Below, one piece after another: positions 17,550 through 24,751 of a DNA stretch of 64,000 nt; position 1 is the stretch's first letter; each line of letters opens with the position of its first letter. The stretch is from NCBI GenBank assembly GCA_017960885.1, contig JAGCYI010000008.1, positions 1-64,000 on the forward strand. The letters run 5' to 3'. Origin of the DNA: Bacteroidales bacterium (GTDB taxonomy: Bacteria > Bacteroidota > Bacteroidia > Bacteroidales > UBA3824). The notes beneath the pieces were generated by a model. The model was not told the origin of the DNA and did no database searches. It saw only the letters and a program-made list of their open reading frames with translations. A program made the translations under genes and the position numbers.

Positions 17550-18539
17550 ATGCCTATAAATGAAGATCTTATTATGTCAATGTTTGACAAGATTTCAAAC
17601 ATTGAAACCGCAGTCGCGCCGCAGTTGCCCGACATCAATTTCAAAGAACAGAGCCGCCAATATATTGAGAGTCTAAGAACAGACAACCGTATAAACACGG
17701 CTATTTGCTACGCTCGTAGCCTCAATCGTTTTTGCAATTTCACAACAGTATGCGAGGTTAAGAACATAAGCCGACAACTAATACAACAGTTTTTCGAGGA
17801 GATAATGCGAACCGTGTCGCCTGACGCTGCAAAGGCTTATTGCATTGACCTAAGAGCACTTTACAACCATTGCACAAGATTTTTAAATTCTCGTCCGAAC
17901 CCATTCGCCGGGCTCCCGCTCCGCCGCTCGCTTTACCGTATGCACAGAAATTTGACAGTTCAAGAACTGCGGCGACTCGCCCAAGCGGACAATCTGCCGC
18001 CCTTGGCTGCATTTGCCCGGGATGCTTTTTGCTTATCGTTTAGTCTTTGCGGAATTAACATTTGCGACCTTTACGACATCAAAAAACCAACTGACAATAT
18101 TCTACAATACAACCGACAGAAGACAGCCAACAGAAGAGAAGACCGTGCTTTACAATACATCCGTATCAATCCGACCGCCGCACAGTTCGCCGCTCGTTTC
18201 CTCGCCGCCGAGGGTGTGCGGTGGTTGGATTGGTGGCAGCGCAGCAGAACCGAAAGAAACCTACTAAAAAAGATTAATCGAGGCTTAAAGATTTGTGCTA
18301 AGTGGCTGAATTTGCCGCCTACTCTGTCCACTTATTACGCCCGGCACACATTCGCAAGTATAGCACGTAACGAGTTGAATTTAGACATTTTCGACATAAG
18401 CCAAGCACTTAACCACACACCACCATCCAACACAATCGATTTTATATACATCAAACCCGACCATTTTAAACCGTCCAGAATTGCCGAGCAAGTAAATGAA
18501 TACTGTTTTGGCAGCACAGCAGCCGCCGCCGCTGTGTGA
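17550..18539 (+). CDS. int: Tyrosine recombinase (integrase), Bacteroidota SAM-like N-terminal type
   Basis: The 329-residue protein has an N-terminal SAM-like core-binding domain (residues about 25-125: INTAICYARSLNRFCNF) and a C-terminal catalytic domain. The box with Arg265 (YYARHTFAS) and the nucleophile Tyr300 (IDFIYIK) are visible. The site of the first catalytic Arg reads SLCGINICDLY, with Cys167 where Arg is usual. Substitution at that place is known in some Bacteroides integrases such as IntDOT. It recombines the att core in tRNA-Met. The start at 17550 has no ribosome-binding site; ATGs at 17574 and 17580 are alternatives. Confidence 0.92.
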   Translation: MPINEDLIMSMFDKISNIETAVAPQLPDINFKEQSRQYIESLRTDNRINTAICYARSLNRFCNFTTVCEVKNISRQLIQQFFEEIMRTVSPDAAKAYCIDLRALYNHCTRFLNSRPNPFAGLPLRRSLYRMHRNLTVQELRRLAQADNLPPLAAFARDAFCLSFSLCGINICDLYDIKKPTDNILQYNRQKTANRREDRALQYIRINPTAAQFAARFLAAEGVRWLDWWQRSRTERNLLKKINRGLKICAKWLNLPPTLSTYYARHTFASIARNELNLDIFDISQALNHTPPSNTIDFIYIKPDHFKPSRIAEQVNEYCFGSTAAAAAV

Positions 18540-18591
18540 TGGCTGCGCCGATGGGCGCCCATCCGCTGCGCTCCGCTCCGCTTTGCTCCGT

Positions 18592-18612
18592 CCGCATCGA
18601 TGCGGCATTTTT
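18592..18612 (+). terminator. Integrase terminator
   Basis: The self-complementary CCGCATCGATGCGG (5-bp stem, TCGA loop) is followed by CATTTTTT. Confidence 0.65.
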
Positions 18613-18659
18613 TACACTTTGCCGTTCTGAGCATATTATAAAAGGTGTGTGGAAATTTT

Positions 18660-18727
18660 TTTCCACGGTTTAGAAAACTGTTTCCACGGTAACGAAAAAT
18701 AATTCTTTGCATACGAAAAATAATTCT
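18660..18727 (+). repeat. Iteron-like direct repeats with 21-bp spacing
   Basis: TTTCCACGGT occurs at 18660 and 18681. ACGAAAAATAATTCT occurs at 18692 and 18713. Both pairs are spaced exactly 21 bp, two helical turns, so a bound protein would face the same side. An AT-rich tract follows and the putative replication gene lies 360 bp downstream. Confidence 0.65.
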
Positions 18728-18800
18728 AAGCCGTAGAAATGCGCTGCAATCTATACTACTCTTTTTATATATAATTTTTTTTTAAAATAGTAAATAAAAG

Positions 18801-18831
18801 TTGTTGTTTGTAAAAAATTATTGCATATTTG
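18801..18831 (+). promoter_or_regulatory. Promoter of the replication gene cluster
   Basis: TTG at 18801 and CATATTTG (near TAnnTTTG) at 18824-18831, 23 bp apart, about 60 nt upstream of the 71-residue gene. Confidence 0.55.
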
Positions 18832-18890
18832 CACCGCTTATTTTTCCGGCATCGTTCCGGGTATTGTTAAAATTTTAAATATCAATAGAA

Positions 18891-19106
18891 ATGAAGAAAT
18901 ATCCAACTATCATTGTGTCTTATGGCACGATGCGCAAATTAAAGATGATTTGCAAGAGGTCAGCACCCACCATCCAAAAAGCCTTAAAAGGTAATGTGAC
19001 AACTATCGAACATCTACAAATCCGCGAACAGGCAAAAGCCTTGGGCGGTGTCGAAGTTCCCGAACCCACAGAAGAAAAGGAGGTGCAAAATGCTGATAAC
19101 AATTAA
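18891..19106 (+). CDS. Small basic protein, possible HTH regulator
   Basis: The 71-residue protein begins MKKYPTIIVSYGTMRKLKMI and has a helix-turn-helix-like middle (CKRSAPTIQKALKGNVTTIEHLQIREQAKAL). The tail is acidic. TIQKALKG resembles the recognition helix of small Cro/XRE or plasmid regulators. It is the first gene after the iterons. The replication-like gene starts inside its 3' end (17-bp overlap), so translation is probably coupled. No firm family assignment is possible. Confidence 0.55.
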   Translation: MKKYPTIIVSYGTMRKLKMICKRSAPTIQKALKGNVTTIEHLQIREQAKALGGVEVPEPTEEKEVQNADNN

Positions 19107-19998
19107 CACCGAAGAAGCCCTTTTATATTCCCTTTCTATCCAAGATTGCGCCGTTTTAGACGTGATTAGAAAACTTATTGCCGACAGTAAAGGAGCGGTG
19201 GAAATCTTTCAAAAGAGGCAATATAAATGGCTATCTGACAAAATGATAATGAGTTGTTTGCAGTGCTCTTCTTTTGGTTCGTGCCGTCAACTTCTCAACA
19301 TCATTAAAAAACTGTGTGCGTGTGGCATCATTAAAAAGCGTATGTATTTAGGCAAACCGTTTTACTGTGATTGTAGACAGCACAAAGTAACAGCAGCACC
19401 CCGACCGCCGCAGCATACCCAAACGGCAGCGCAAGCCGCGCCGCCGCGCCCGGTGCGCTCCGCCGAATTACACTCTACATCCGCAGCCACCGCGCCCGAT
19501 GGTCAAGCACTCACCGCAGCAGCCACCAAACAAGAACCGCCCGAGACTCTCACACCCGAGCAAGCAAAACAAGCAATTGAAGAACTCGACAAGCATTTAC
19601 AATCTACACCGCCCGAAACCTTGGGAACTGTCCGCGATGGTCGTATAATTCCATCGGCAGAGGACGTGCAAAAATACGTAGAAGAAAAAGAAATGCACAA
19701 CTTTGATGTACAAGGCTTTATTCTATACAATGCCAAACGAAAATGGAGCGGTATTTATAAGAAGACTTGGCGGCAACTTGCCGAACAGTGGTATTATTTA
19801 CAGTGCAAGCACACACCCGACATAATAACTTATCAAAAGTACGCAGATATGTGCACCCGTGACAAGTCAACAACGGTGACTTGGGTGTTTTCGCACATCG
19901 ACAAGAAAACCGGGCAATCTTACTTCCGAAAACGAACCGAGGAGGAAAAACAAAAGTATTTACAAGACAAAAAAAGAACCGTGCAAGGCTATAAATGA
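19090..19998 (+). CDS. Putative replication/winged-helix protein of the element
   Basis: The 302-residue protein's first 95 residues form a likely winged helix: LYSLSIQDCAVLDVIRKLIAD, YKWLSDKMIMSCLQ and RQLLNIIKKLCACGIIKKRMYLGKPFYC. This resembles the DNA-binding domain of plasmid and phage replisome organisers. A low-complexity Ala/Pro/Thr linker follows (about 100-175), then a basic C-terminal half. The start at 19090 has a good Shine-Dalgarno sequence (AAAGGAGG), unusual in this window, which decides it over an upstream in-frame ATG. Its position next to iterons supports a replication role, but function is inferred. The following gene overlaps by 4 nt. Confidence 0.5.
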   Translation: MLITINTEEALLYSLSIQDCAVLDVIRKLIADSKGAVEIFQKRQYKWLSDKMIMSCLQCSSFGSCRQLLNIIKKLCACGIIKKRMYLGKPFYCDCRQHKVTAAPRPPQHTQTAAQAAPPRPVRSAELHSTSAATAPDGQALTAAATKQEPPETLTPEQAKQAIEELDKHLQSTPPETLGTVRDGRIIPSAEDVQKYVEEKEMHNFDVQGFILYNAKRKWSGIYKKTWRQLAEQWYYLQCKHTPDIITYQKYADMCTRDKSTTVTWVFSHIDKKTGQSYFRKRTEEEKQKYLQDKKRTVQGYK

Positions 19999-21347
19999 AG
20001 AAAGAACCCTACACGGCGAAATTACAACGAACTCTTAAATCATTGAAATTTATGGCAAAATTAAACATTTCGGGTATCATTACCAAAAACAGCGTTAAAA
20101 AATTTACGTTGAAACCCACAGCAGACGAATTCACACTCTTTATTTGCGCCTTTGGCTTACTCAAATACACGGCTGTTGCTGTGTCAATCGCCTCCGGCTT
20201 CGCATTCTTTTATTACAAACTTGCCGACCTGATCGGCGGCTTCGCCAATGCCGATGTCACGGCGGCAGTTCTCGCCGTTCTTATGCTCGTATGCCTTGAA
20301 TTAATCACAAACACATCAACATCCAAAGCGTTCAAAATGCTCTTTAAAGGTCGTTACCGTGCCGCCGTTGGCTGCATTGTAATTGCTGTAATGTTCTTTA
20401 CCGTATCTTTTAAAATATCGTGTCAAGGCATTTATTTGGCATTGAGCGACACACACAAAGAGACGCAGAATATAAGCGCAAAATTCGAGGACGACCGCAG
20501 AGAACAGAAAGAAAGCGATGCTAAAAAAGTAGCAGCATACGAAAGCGACATCGAGGCAATTATCGGCCCATCGTGGAACAACAACAATTTAACAACCTAC
20601 CAATTACAACTCCGGCAACGCTACCGCGCAGCCATCGACTCTATTTATAAAGCGCAGCGCGTGAAACTTGCCGCAATCGATAGCGAAGAAGCCGCCGAGA
20701 TGGCAGCCACTAACGCGGCGGCCACCTCATCCGCCGAAGACTACCGTATATACGTGGCTATTATTCTAATCCTCGAAGTCCTTGCAAATGCGATACTACA
20801 ATTTTACAACAAGAAGATTTTGCACGATACCGACAAGGCAGTGGAGAAACAAGAATTTATTGATCGATACGTTGACGAGACACGTCAGGAGTTAGGCACA
20901 GCGATTGAAAGCGAACTACAAAAGGAAAAATCTTTGTATATGTCTGTTATTGCGGCACGTGCAGACCAAGCGAGACAAACCGACAAAGAGACGTACACAC
21001 GAGCCGCAGCAGCCAACCACAAACGCCCTGCCGGGTTTAACTTTCCCCCATCGACGCACCCAACCACAGAACCACAACCGACCACAGAACCACAACCAAC
21101 CACAACCACAACAGCAGACCCACAACCACAACAGCCACCACAAGCGACACACAAAAGCGGAGGTTATAAAATTGGAGTGTGTCCCCTTTGCGGCAAATCC
21201 TTTGAAATGCGCACTACGTGGCAAAAATTCTGTTGTGATGGTCACCGCTTGCAATACTATGCGAACAGTAAAGGATATACGGTAAAAGGCGTTAAACCCG
21301 ATTATATTAACTTTCCGAACGTTCATAAAAGCGGCGTAAATGCTTGA
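19995..21347 (+). CDS. Membrane coiled-coil protein with C-terminal zinc-finger-like motif
   Basis: The 450-residue protein has an unusual layout. It has hydrophobic helices at about residues 48-75, 86-105 and 117-140, a long charged coiled coil (HKETQNISAKFEDDRREQKES and following) and a further membrane helix (about 250-275). A Pro/Thr/Gln repeat linker contains tandem TTEPQP units (about 345-385). At the C terminus sits CPLCGKSFEMRTTWQKFCCDGH, a four-Cys/His knuckle. I recognise no family. It is translationally coupled to the preceding gene (ATGA overlap). It may be an anchoring or entry factor of the element. Confidence 0.6.
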   Translation: MKKEPYTAKLQRTLKSLKFMAKLNISGIITKNSVKKFTLKPTADEFTLFICAFGLLKYTAVAVSIASGFAFFYYKLADLIGGFANADVTAAVLAVLMLVCLELITNTSTSKAFKMLFKGRYRAAVGCIVIAVMFFTVSFKISCQGIYLALSDTHKETQNISAKFEDDRREQKESDAKKVAAYESDIEAIIGPSWNNNNLTTYQLQLRQRYRAAIDSIYKAQRVKLAAIDSEEAAEMAATNAAATSSAEDYRIYVAIILILEVLANAILQFYNKKILHDTDKAVEKQEFIDRYVDETRQELGTAIESELQKEKSLYMSVIAARADQARQTDKETYTRAAAANHKRPAGFNFPPSTHPTTEPQPTTEPQPTTTTTADPQPQQPPQATHKSGGYKIGVCPLCGKSFEMRTTWQKFCCDGHRLQYYANSKGYTVKGVKPDYINFPNVHKSGVNA

Positions 21348-21353
21348 TTTTTT

Positions 21354-21397
21354 GGTACGTAATGCGTTAAACGCTTTGCGTTAACGTAATGCGTACC
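21354..21397. repeat. 17-bp inverted repeat
   Basis: Arms GGTACGTAATGCGTTAA and TTAACGTAATGCGTACC pair with one A-A mismatch and two G-T wobbles around a 10-nt spacer that itself can form a CGC/GCG pair. It lies 7 bp after the membrane protein stop and has no T tract behind it. Confidence 0.7.
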
Positions 21398-22300
21398 CGG
21401 TTTATAAACGTTCTTTGAAAGTCTGATGTAAAGCCTTAGGCATAGCCCCCGCAATAGTCCGCACTGTTTCCGCTTTGCTGCAAAAGTGCGAACTGTTGCA
21501 AGTGCTCAGCCTTCGGCAAATATAAGGCTGTGCCCTTTGTTCCAACAGGCACTTTCTATGTTTACCACACGCGGGCGCACCCTTAAACCGGGGCGGCGTT
21601 CCTTGCCTCGGTTTAAGACCTTGCCCGACTTTGCGGTAATCGGTAATAAGGTGCTTCGGGTGTTTGCGGCTGCATATACCGCGCCATACGCTCCTTTGTC
21701 GCGTTTGTCAGGCTCACGCCTTGCACGGTATTTGCAGAGCCGCCGCACACCCTCAGCCCGCACTCCCGGCACACTCCACACCTCGAAAAGGTGCGGCAAG
21801 CCGCCTTTTTATCGCTCCGCTATTTAGTGGCGTGTTCCTCCGTGCTCCGTTGGGCGCGTCCGCGCTGTCGGCGCTGTATGCGGTGGCTACACATAACGGC
21901 ATTTTTTTTTTTTGCCGGCTCCGCTCCGCTCTGCCATTTTTATAAGGTCGCTAACGCAAGATTTTAAAAATAATGCCTATGTTCCCACCACCGGAGCACA
22001 GCGCACAGCGCCTCCGCCGCGCCTTCATATTCCCACCCATCCCACCCTTTATTTCAGGTTGAGCGGTCGCAAGGTATAGGCGGTACAGTTCAAGCGGTGC
22101 GGCGTTGCCGCGCTTTTGTTTACCACGGCAAAAGCCGCGCCCGATGTGGCTCTGCCAATCCGTCACGCCTTTGCAGGTGGCAAATAAAAGCCTTATATTG
22201 TAGGGGTGTTTGTTCATACTCCGCCTTACGCTTCGTATCTCTTTTAGCGGTGGTTTCGCTCCCGCTTCACCTTTTTCAAAAACACCCCGATAAAGTTTCA

Positions 22301-22352
22301 GATTTTTTCTTTGCTGCCCCTTATTCTTTTATGAAAGGGGCAGCAAAAAAAA
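22301..22352. repeat. Extended hairpin (13-bp perfect core)
   Basis: TTTGCTGCCCCTT and AAGGGGCAGCAAA form a perfect core around a 12-nt loop. The flanking T run and A run extend the stem to about 19 bp with one mismatch. The T run is on the 5' side in both readings, so it is not a standard terminator. Confidence 0.65.
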
Positions 22353-22396
22353 TTGTTTCCGCCTCGGGTGCTAAGTGCTTGATAGTAAGTTGTTAG

Positions 22397-22412
22397 CGTT
22401 CCACGTGAAACA
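22397..22412. promoter_or_regulatory. parS-like partition site
   Basis: CGTTCCACGTGAAACA differs from the near-universal ParB site TGTTNCACGTGAAACA only at the first base. It sits between the hairpin-rich region and the 108-residue gene. The element encodes no visible ParA or ParB, so a host ParB would have to bind it. Confidence 0.7.
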
Positions 22413-22460
22413 TAAAACACAGTTAATCAATAAGTTAAACACATTAAAACTATTTGAATT

Positions 22461-22787
22461 ATGAAAGGTATAGTTAAAATTGCAGCAGTTATTTACGAAA
22501 TTTCTATCGACAACCGCGAAAAGTGGGAACAGTTCCTATTTATGTACGGTAAACGCCTGTATGATGGTATTTATAAATACTGCGGTCATTATTATTTTGA
22601 ATGCTTTGATATGTGGTTTCGTGCTGATACTATGCAAGGCGATGATTTCGACCCGTTGGCACTCGCTAAGGCTTTCGGCCACGAGTATAATATCAAACCA
22701 CTTCACGAAATTTATTATTTTGATTTCGGCGATGGTCTTACCGCCTACTTTCCAAAAGATGTTTCCGATATAACTATACGTTGGTAA
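22461..22787 (+). CDS. Hypothetical small acidic protein
   Basis: The 108-residue protein is rich in aromatic residues (IYKYCGHYYFECFDMWFRADTM; EIYYFDFGDGLTAYFPKD). It has no signal peptide or membrane segment. No family is recognised. It is monocistronic, 49 bp after the parS-like site. The aromatic, acidic composition resembles small plasmid or phage accessory proteins, including anti-defence proteins, but nothing in the sequence proves this. Confidence 0.6.
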   Translation: MKGIVKIAAVIYEISIDNREKWEQFLFMYGKRLYDGIYKYCGHYYFECFDMWFRADTMQGDDFDPLALAKAFGHEYNIKPLHEIYYFDFGDGLTAYFPKDVSDITIRW

Positions 22788-22821
22788 TCCACCGGGCGGC
22801 GTTCCCCCGCGCCGCCCTTAA

Positions 22822-22873
22822 TTCCTAAAAGTAGGAAAATAATTTGCCAATCATAAAATTTTCTTTATCTTTG
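22822..22873 (+). promoter_or_regulatory. Promoter and operator-like repeat of the toxin-antitoxin pair
   Basis: TTG at 22844 and TATCTTTG at 22866-22873 are 22 bp apart. An inverted repeat TTCCTA-AAAG-TAGGAA (22822-22837) lies just upstream, as expected for autoregulation by an antitoxin. Confidence 0.6.
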
Positions 22874-22898
22874 CTCCATAACAAAAAATTACAACGAA

Positions 22899-23162
22899 AT
22901 GACAGCAATACAATTAAGAGCCGAACTTACACGAGAGGTGGACCAGTTTGCAGACGATGAGAACATTCTCGCCCAAATCCTCGAATTTGTTAAAAGCCTT
23001 ACCACCAAGAAACCCGACCCAACGGCAATGACTAAGGAACAGTTCTTTGCCAAACTCGACCACTCGCGCCGTCAAGCGCAGCGCGGCGAGGTGTACACCA
23101 AGAGAGAAGACGAAACTTTTGATCAATTCTTTACACGTTTGCAAAATGAAGTACAGAGTTGA
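22899..23162 (+). CDS. Antitoxin of a RelE/YoeB-like module
   Basis: The 87-residue acidic protein begins MTAIQLRAELTREVDQFADDENIL. A helical N-terminal half is followed by a charged, probably disordered C-terminal half (RREAQRGEVYTK-type Arg/Lys/Glu stretch ending FDQFFTRLQNEVQS) that would wrap the toxin. The toxin gene starts 17 bp before its stop codon, so the two are translationally coupled. The order antitoxin then toxin, small size and upstream inverted repeat fit a type II system. Such modules stabilise mobile elements by post-segregational killing. Confidence 0.75.
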   Translation: MTAIQLRAELTREVDQFADDENILAQILEFVKSLTTKKPDPTAMTKEQFFAKLDHSRRQAQRGEVYTKREDETFDQFFTRLQNEVQS

Positions 23163-23418
23163 TTTCACCCAAGATGCCTACAACGACATCGCAACATTGA
23201 GAAAGAAAGAGCCATCCGCATACAAAAAACTTTTGCGCCTATTGGCTGAACTCGAAGAGCACCCGACCACGGGCAGCGGCATCCCCAAGCCGCTTCGCGA
23301 GGACAAACAAGGCACGTGGTCGCGCCGCATTACACAGCGGCACCGACTTGTTTATGAAATCCACGGCGACACTGTTTATGTGCTTGTTCTCTCCGCCTAC
23401 GGTCATTACGACAGTTAG
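23146..23418 (+). CDS. RelE-superfamily toxin, Txe/YoeB type
   Basis: The 90-residue basic protein begins MKYRVDFTQDAYNDIATLRK. Near its end are SRRITQRHRLVYEIHGDTVYVLVLSAYGHYD, the hallmark of Txe/YoeB mRNA interferases: RRI, then H-R-L-V-Y, then a terminal GHYD carrying the catalytic-type His and Tyr. Residues KPLREDKQGTWSRRI match the family consensus PLK..L.G.wSRRI. The toxin would cut mRNA on the ribosome. The start at 23146 was chosen because it aligns with the family N terminus and overlaps the antitoxin. Confidence 0.9.
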   Translation: MKYRVDFTQDAYNDIATLRKKEPSAYKKLLRLLAELEEHPTTGSGIPKPLREDKQGTWSRRITQRHRLVYEIHGDTVYVLVLSAYGHYDS

Positions 23419-23434
23419 CAACCTTTCTGCAACC

Positions 23435-23482
23435 AATAAGGGAGGAATACAAACGGCTCTCGCCGTGTGTTCCTCCCTTATT
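23435..23482. terminator. Strong hairpin after the toxin gene
   Basis: A stem of about 16 bp (AATAAGGGAGGAA pairing TTCCTCCCTTATT, continuing inward with one wobble) encloses a second ACGGC/GCCGT stem. It separates the convergent toxin and DUF4248 genes. The T tract is weak, so its terminator function is likely but not certain. Confidence 0.6.
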
Positions 23483-23493
23483 CTGTGGATATG

Positions 23494-23703
23494 TCAAAAT
23501 GTCGTATAGATAACAAACCAATCACAAATATAATCAACTACCCGAGAGGGGAGTGGTTTACCGGGTCGGTAGCCCATCCGCACGAGCCGCGCCCGATGAG
23601 GACGAAGCCACCGCCATAGCGTGATGCGGTGAACCTCCGCCCATTTCGCTATGTCTCTCATATAAATCTTTTGTTCTTTGCCTTGTGCTCTTTTCGTTTT
23701 CAT
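23494..23703 (-). CDS. DUF4248-like HTH protein
   Basis: The 69-residue protein contains YMRDIAKWAEVHRITLWRWLRPHRARLVRMGYRP, then LPSRVVDYICDWF. This matches the small DUF4248 family of Bacteroides mobile and capsule loci, which has a helix-turn-helix and a conserved Tyr-Arg-Pro. It probably binds DNA. It is the only minus-strand gene in the element and is divergent from the 153-residue gene, whose promoter lies about 37 bp from its start. Confidence 0.7.
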   Translation of the reverse strand: MKTKRAQGKEQKIYMRDIAKWAEVHRITLWRWLRPHRARLVRMGYRPGKPLPSRVVDYICDWFVIYTTF

Positions 23704-23715
23704 TGTCGTAATGTG

Positions 23716-23747
23716 TTGCAGTTCAATAATCCATATCTTTATATTTG
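23716..23747 (+). promoter_or_regulatory. Promoter of the 153-residue element gene
   Basis: TTG at 23716 and TATATTTG at 23740-23747, 24 bp apart, in the divergent region with the DUF4248 gene. Confidence 0.6.
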
Positions 23748-23788
23748 CATCGACAATTTATTTATGTTTCACTTTAATGTTATAGATT

Positions 23789-24250
23789 ATGGCATCAGCA
23801 CAAGGACGTATTTTAACGAGCGTGTCCGGCTCTATCGAAAACGGTAAGGCGCATTATGGTTTTACCCGCAACGGCAAGCAGTTTATTGGCTGCATCAGAA
23901 AAGGATGGTCAGGTTTTATGACTGAAACTCAGAAGATCCAAACCGTCAAATTTGCTAACTTAACCCGTGCAGCCAACGCCATTTGGGCGTGGTTCAAAGA
24001 TGACAGCACCGCAAAAGGCGCAGAGGTTATTTCCGCAGTGCTCACCACTGAGGAAATCGAAAAAGCCTACCACGCACAGCAGCGAGACGAAAACGGCTAC
24101 TATTACCCACACGCAACCATCAAGGACTACATTTCGGGACAGGTGGTAAAGGCTCTTACTGACGAGCAAAAAAAGAACATCGTTGAAGCAGCCGAAAAAC
24201 CCTATTTCGAGGAGACTCTTGAAGGCTACGAGGCTATGAAAACCGCTTAA
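23789..24250 (+). CDS. Hypothetical protein with phage-structural-like N terminus
   Basis: The 153-residue protein has N-terminal GRILTSVSGSIENGKAHYGFTRNGKQFI and then TQKIQTVKFANLTRAANAI. The pattern GSxxN...RNGK...Q...FAxLxxAA recalls DUF6266-like small proteins of Bacteroidota prophages, which are thought to be virion- or tail-associated. The C-terminal half (TTEEIEKAYHAQQRDENGYYYPHATIKDYISGQVVKALTDEQ) is helical and not recognised. It is followed 22 nt later by the membrane protein. The family resemblance is weak and read by eye. Confidence 0.5.
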   Translation: MASAQGRILTSVSGSIENGKAHYGFTRNGKQFIGCIRKGWSGFMTETQKIQTVKFANLTRAANAIWAWFKDDSTAKGAEVISAVLTTEEIEKAYHAQQRDENGYYYPHATIKDYISGQVVKALTDEQKKNIVEAAEKPYFEETLEGYEAMKTA

Positions 24251-24272
24251 CACTCACAAAGATAGTTAATTT

Positions 24273-24599
24273 ATGGATTGGACGGCAATAATATCACTGA
24301 TTTTAAATGCTTTACTTGGTGGCTCGTTTGTTGTTACTCTCGTACAACTCCGAGGAAAGCACCGAGAGAGCATTGCAGACGCACGAACAAAGGAACTAAG
24401 CAATATTTCAATGGAGATGGATATTCTTTTCAAATCCGTTGTTGCTCCGTTAAAGTCAGAACTTAATGAAGTACGTTTAGAACTGTTTCGTATGAATGAT
24501 TTAATAAAATCGTGTCCGCATTTCCGTGACTGTCCGCTACTCGACAACAAGGAAAACAGAACCGCCCAACCAACTAACGAACATTACGAGCGTTATTAA
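24273..24599 (+). CDS. Small membrane protein, holin- or spanin-like layout
   Basis: The 108-residue protein has one membrane helix at residues 4-25 (AIISLILNALLGGSFVVTLVQL), a coiled coil (RESIADARTKELSNISMEMDILFKSVVAPLKSELNEVRLELFRMNDLIKS) and a C-terminal CPHFRDCPLL motif with two Cys. Membrane anchor plus coiled coil plus a Cys tail is common among small proteins in Bacteroidota phage lysis cassettes. Nothing in the sequence proves lysis function. It is the last gene before attR, ending at a terminator. Confidence 0.55.
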   Translation: MDWTAIISLILNALLGGSFVVTLVQLRGKHRESIADARTKELSNISMEMDILFKSVVAPLKSELNEVRLELFRMNDLIKSCPHFRDCPLLDNKENRTAQPTNEHYERY

Positions 24600-24631
24600 G
24601 TGTCTTACTACTCAGTTTATTACTCTTTCTT

Positions 24632-24679
24632 TGCTCCGCTTGTGCTTCGCTCCGCTCCGCAAGTGGAGCATTTTTTTTT
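24632..24679 (+). terminator. Terminator of the last element gene
   Basis: TGCTCCGCTTG/CAAGTGGAGCA 11-bp stem (one G-T) followed by nine T residues. Confidence 0.85.
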
Positions 24680-24751
24680 CTCGCCGTCCGTTCGCTGTCC
24701 GCTCGATACCTCGCGCCGCCTTGGGCGTTCCGTCCGCGCCGCAGCCTCCGC

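Larger units (their letters stand above)
18540..18890 (+). other. 351-bp non-coding region after int: terminator, iterons and promoter
   Basis: There is no credible gene here. The region contains a palindromic GATGGGCGCCCATC at 18550-18563, a pyrimidine-rich CTCCGCTCCGCT motif, a terminator, two pairs of 21-bp-spaced direct repeats, an AT-rich stretch (18745-18810) and a promoter. This arrangement resembles a replication origin beside its initiator gene. Confidence 0.5.
21348..22460. other. 1.1-kb hairpin-rich region without convincing genes
   Basis: All reading frames here are short, mutually overlapping and compositionally odd, so I call none. Successive hairpins are visible: 21354-21397 (17-bp arms), 21460-21490, 21507-21530, 21530-21552, 21582-21617 (13 bp, one G-T), a CGGCA/TGCCG pair around a T run near 21898-21920, and 22301-22352. 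A 9-nt pair GGGGTGTTT/AAACACCCC encloses about 70 nt near 22202-22288. It could be a large structured RNA, a replication or packaging region, or eroded sequence. Confidence 0.5.

Noticed and set aside
22310-22347. Rho-independent terminator
   Set aside because: The hairpin is strong but the U-rich tract is on the 5' side in both orientations.
21486-22396. Several overlapping reading frames of 90-110 codons on both strands
   Set aside because: Mutually overlapping, rich in Arg/Pro/Ala/Cys from GC-rich DNA, with no recognisable motif or promoter; the hairpins explain the sequence better.
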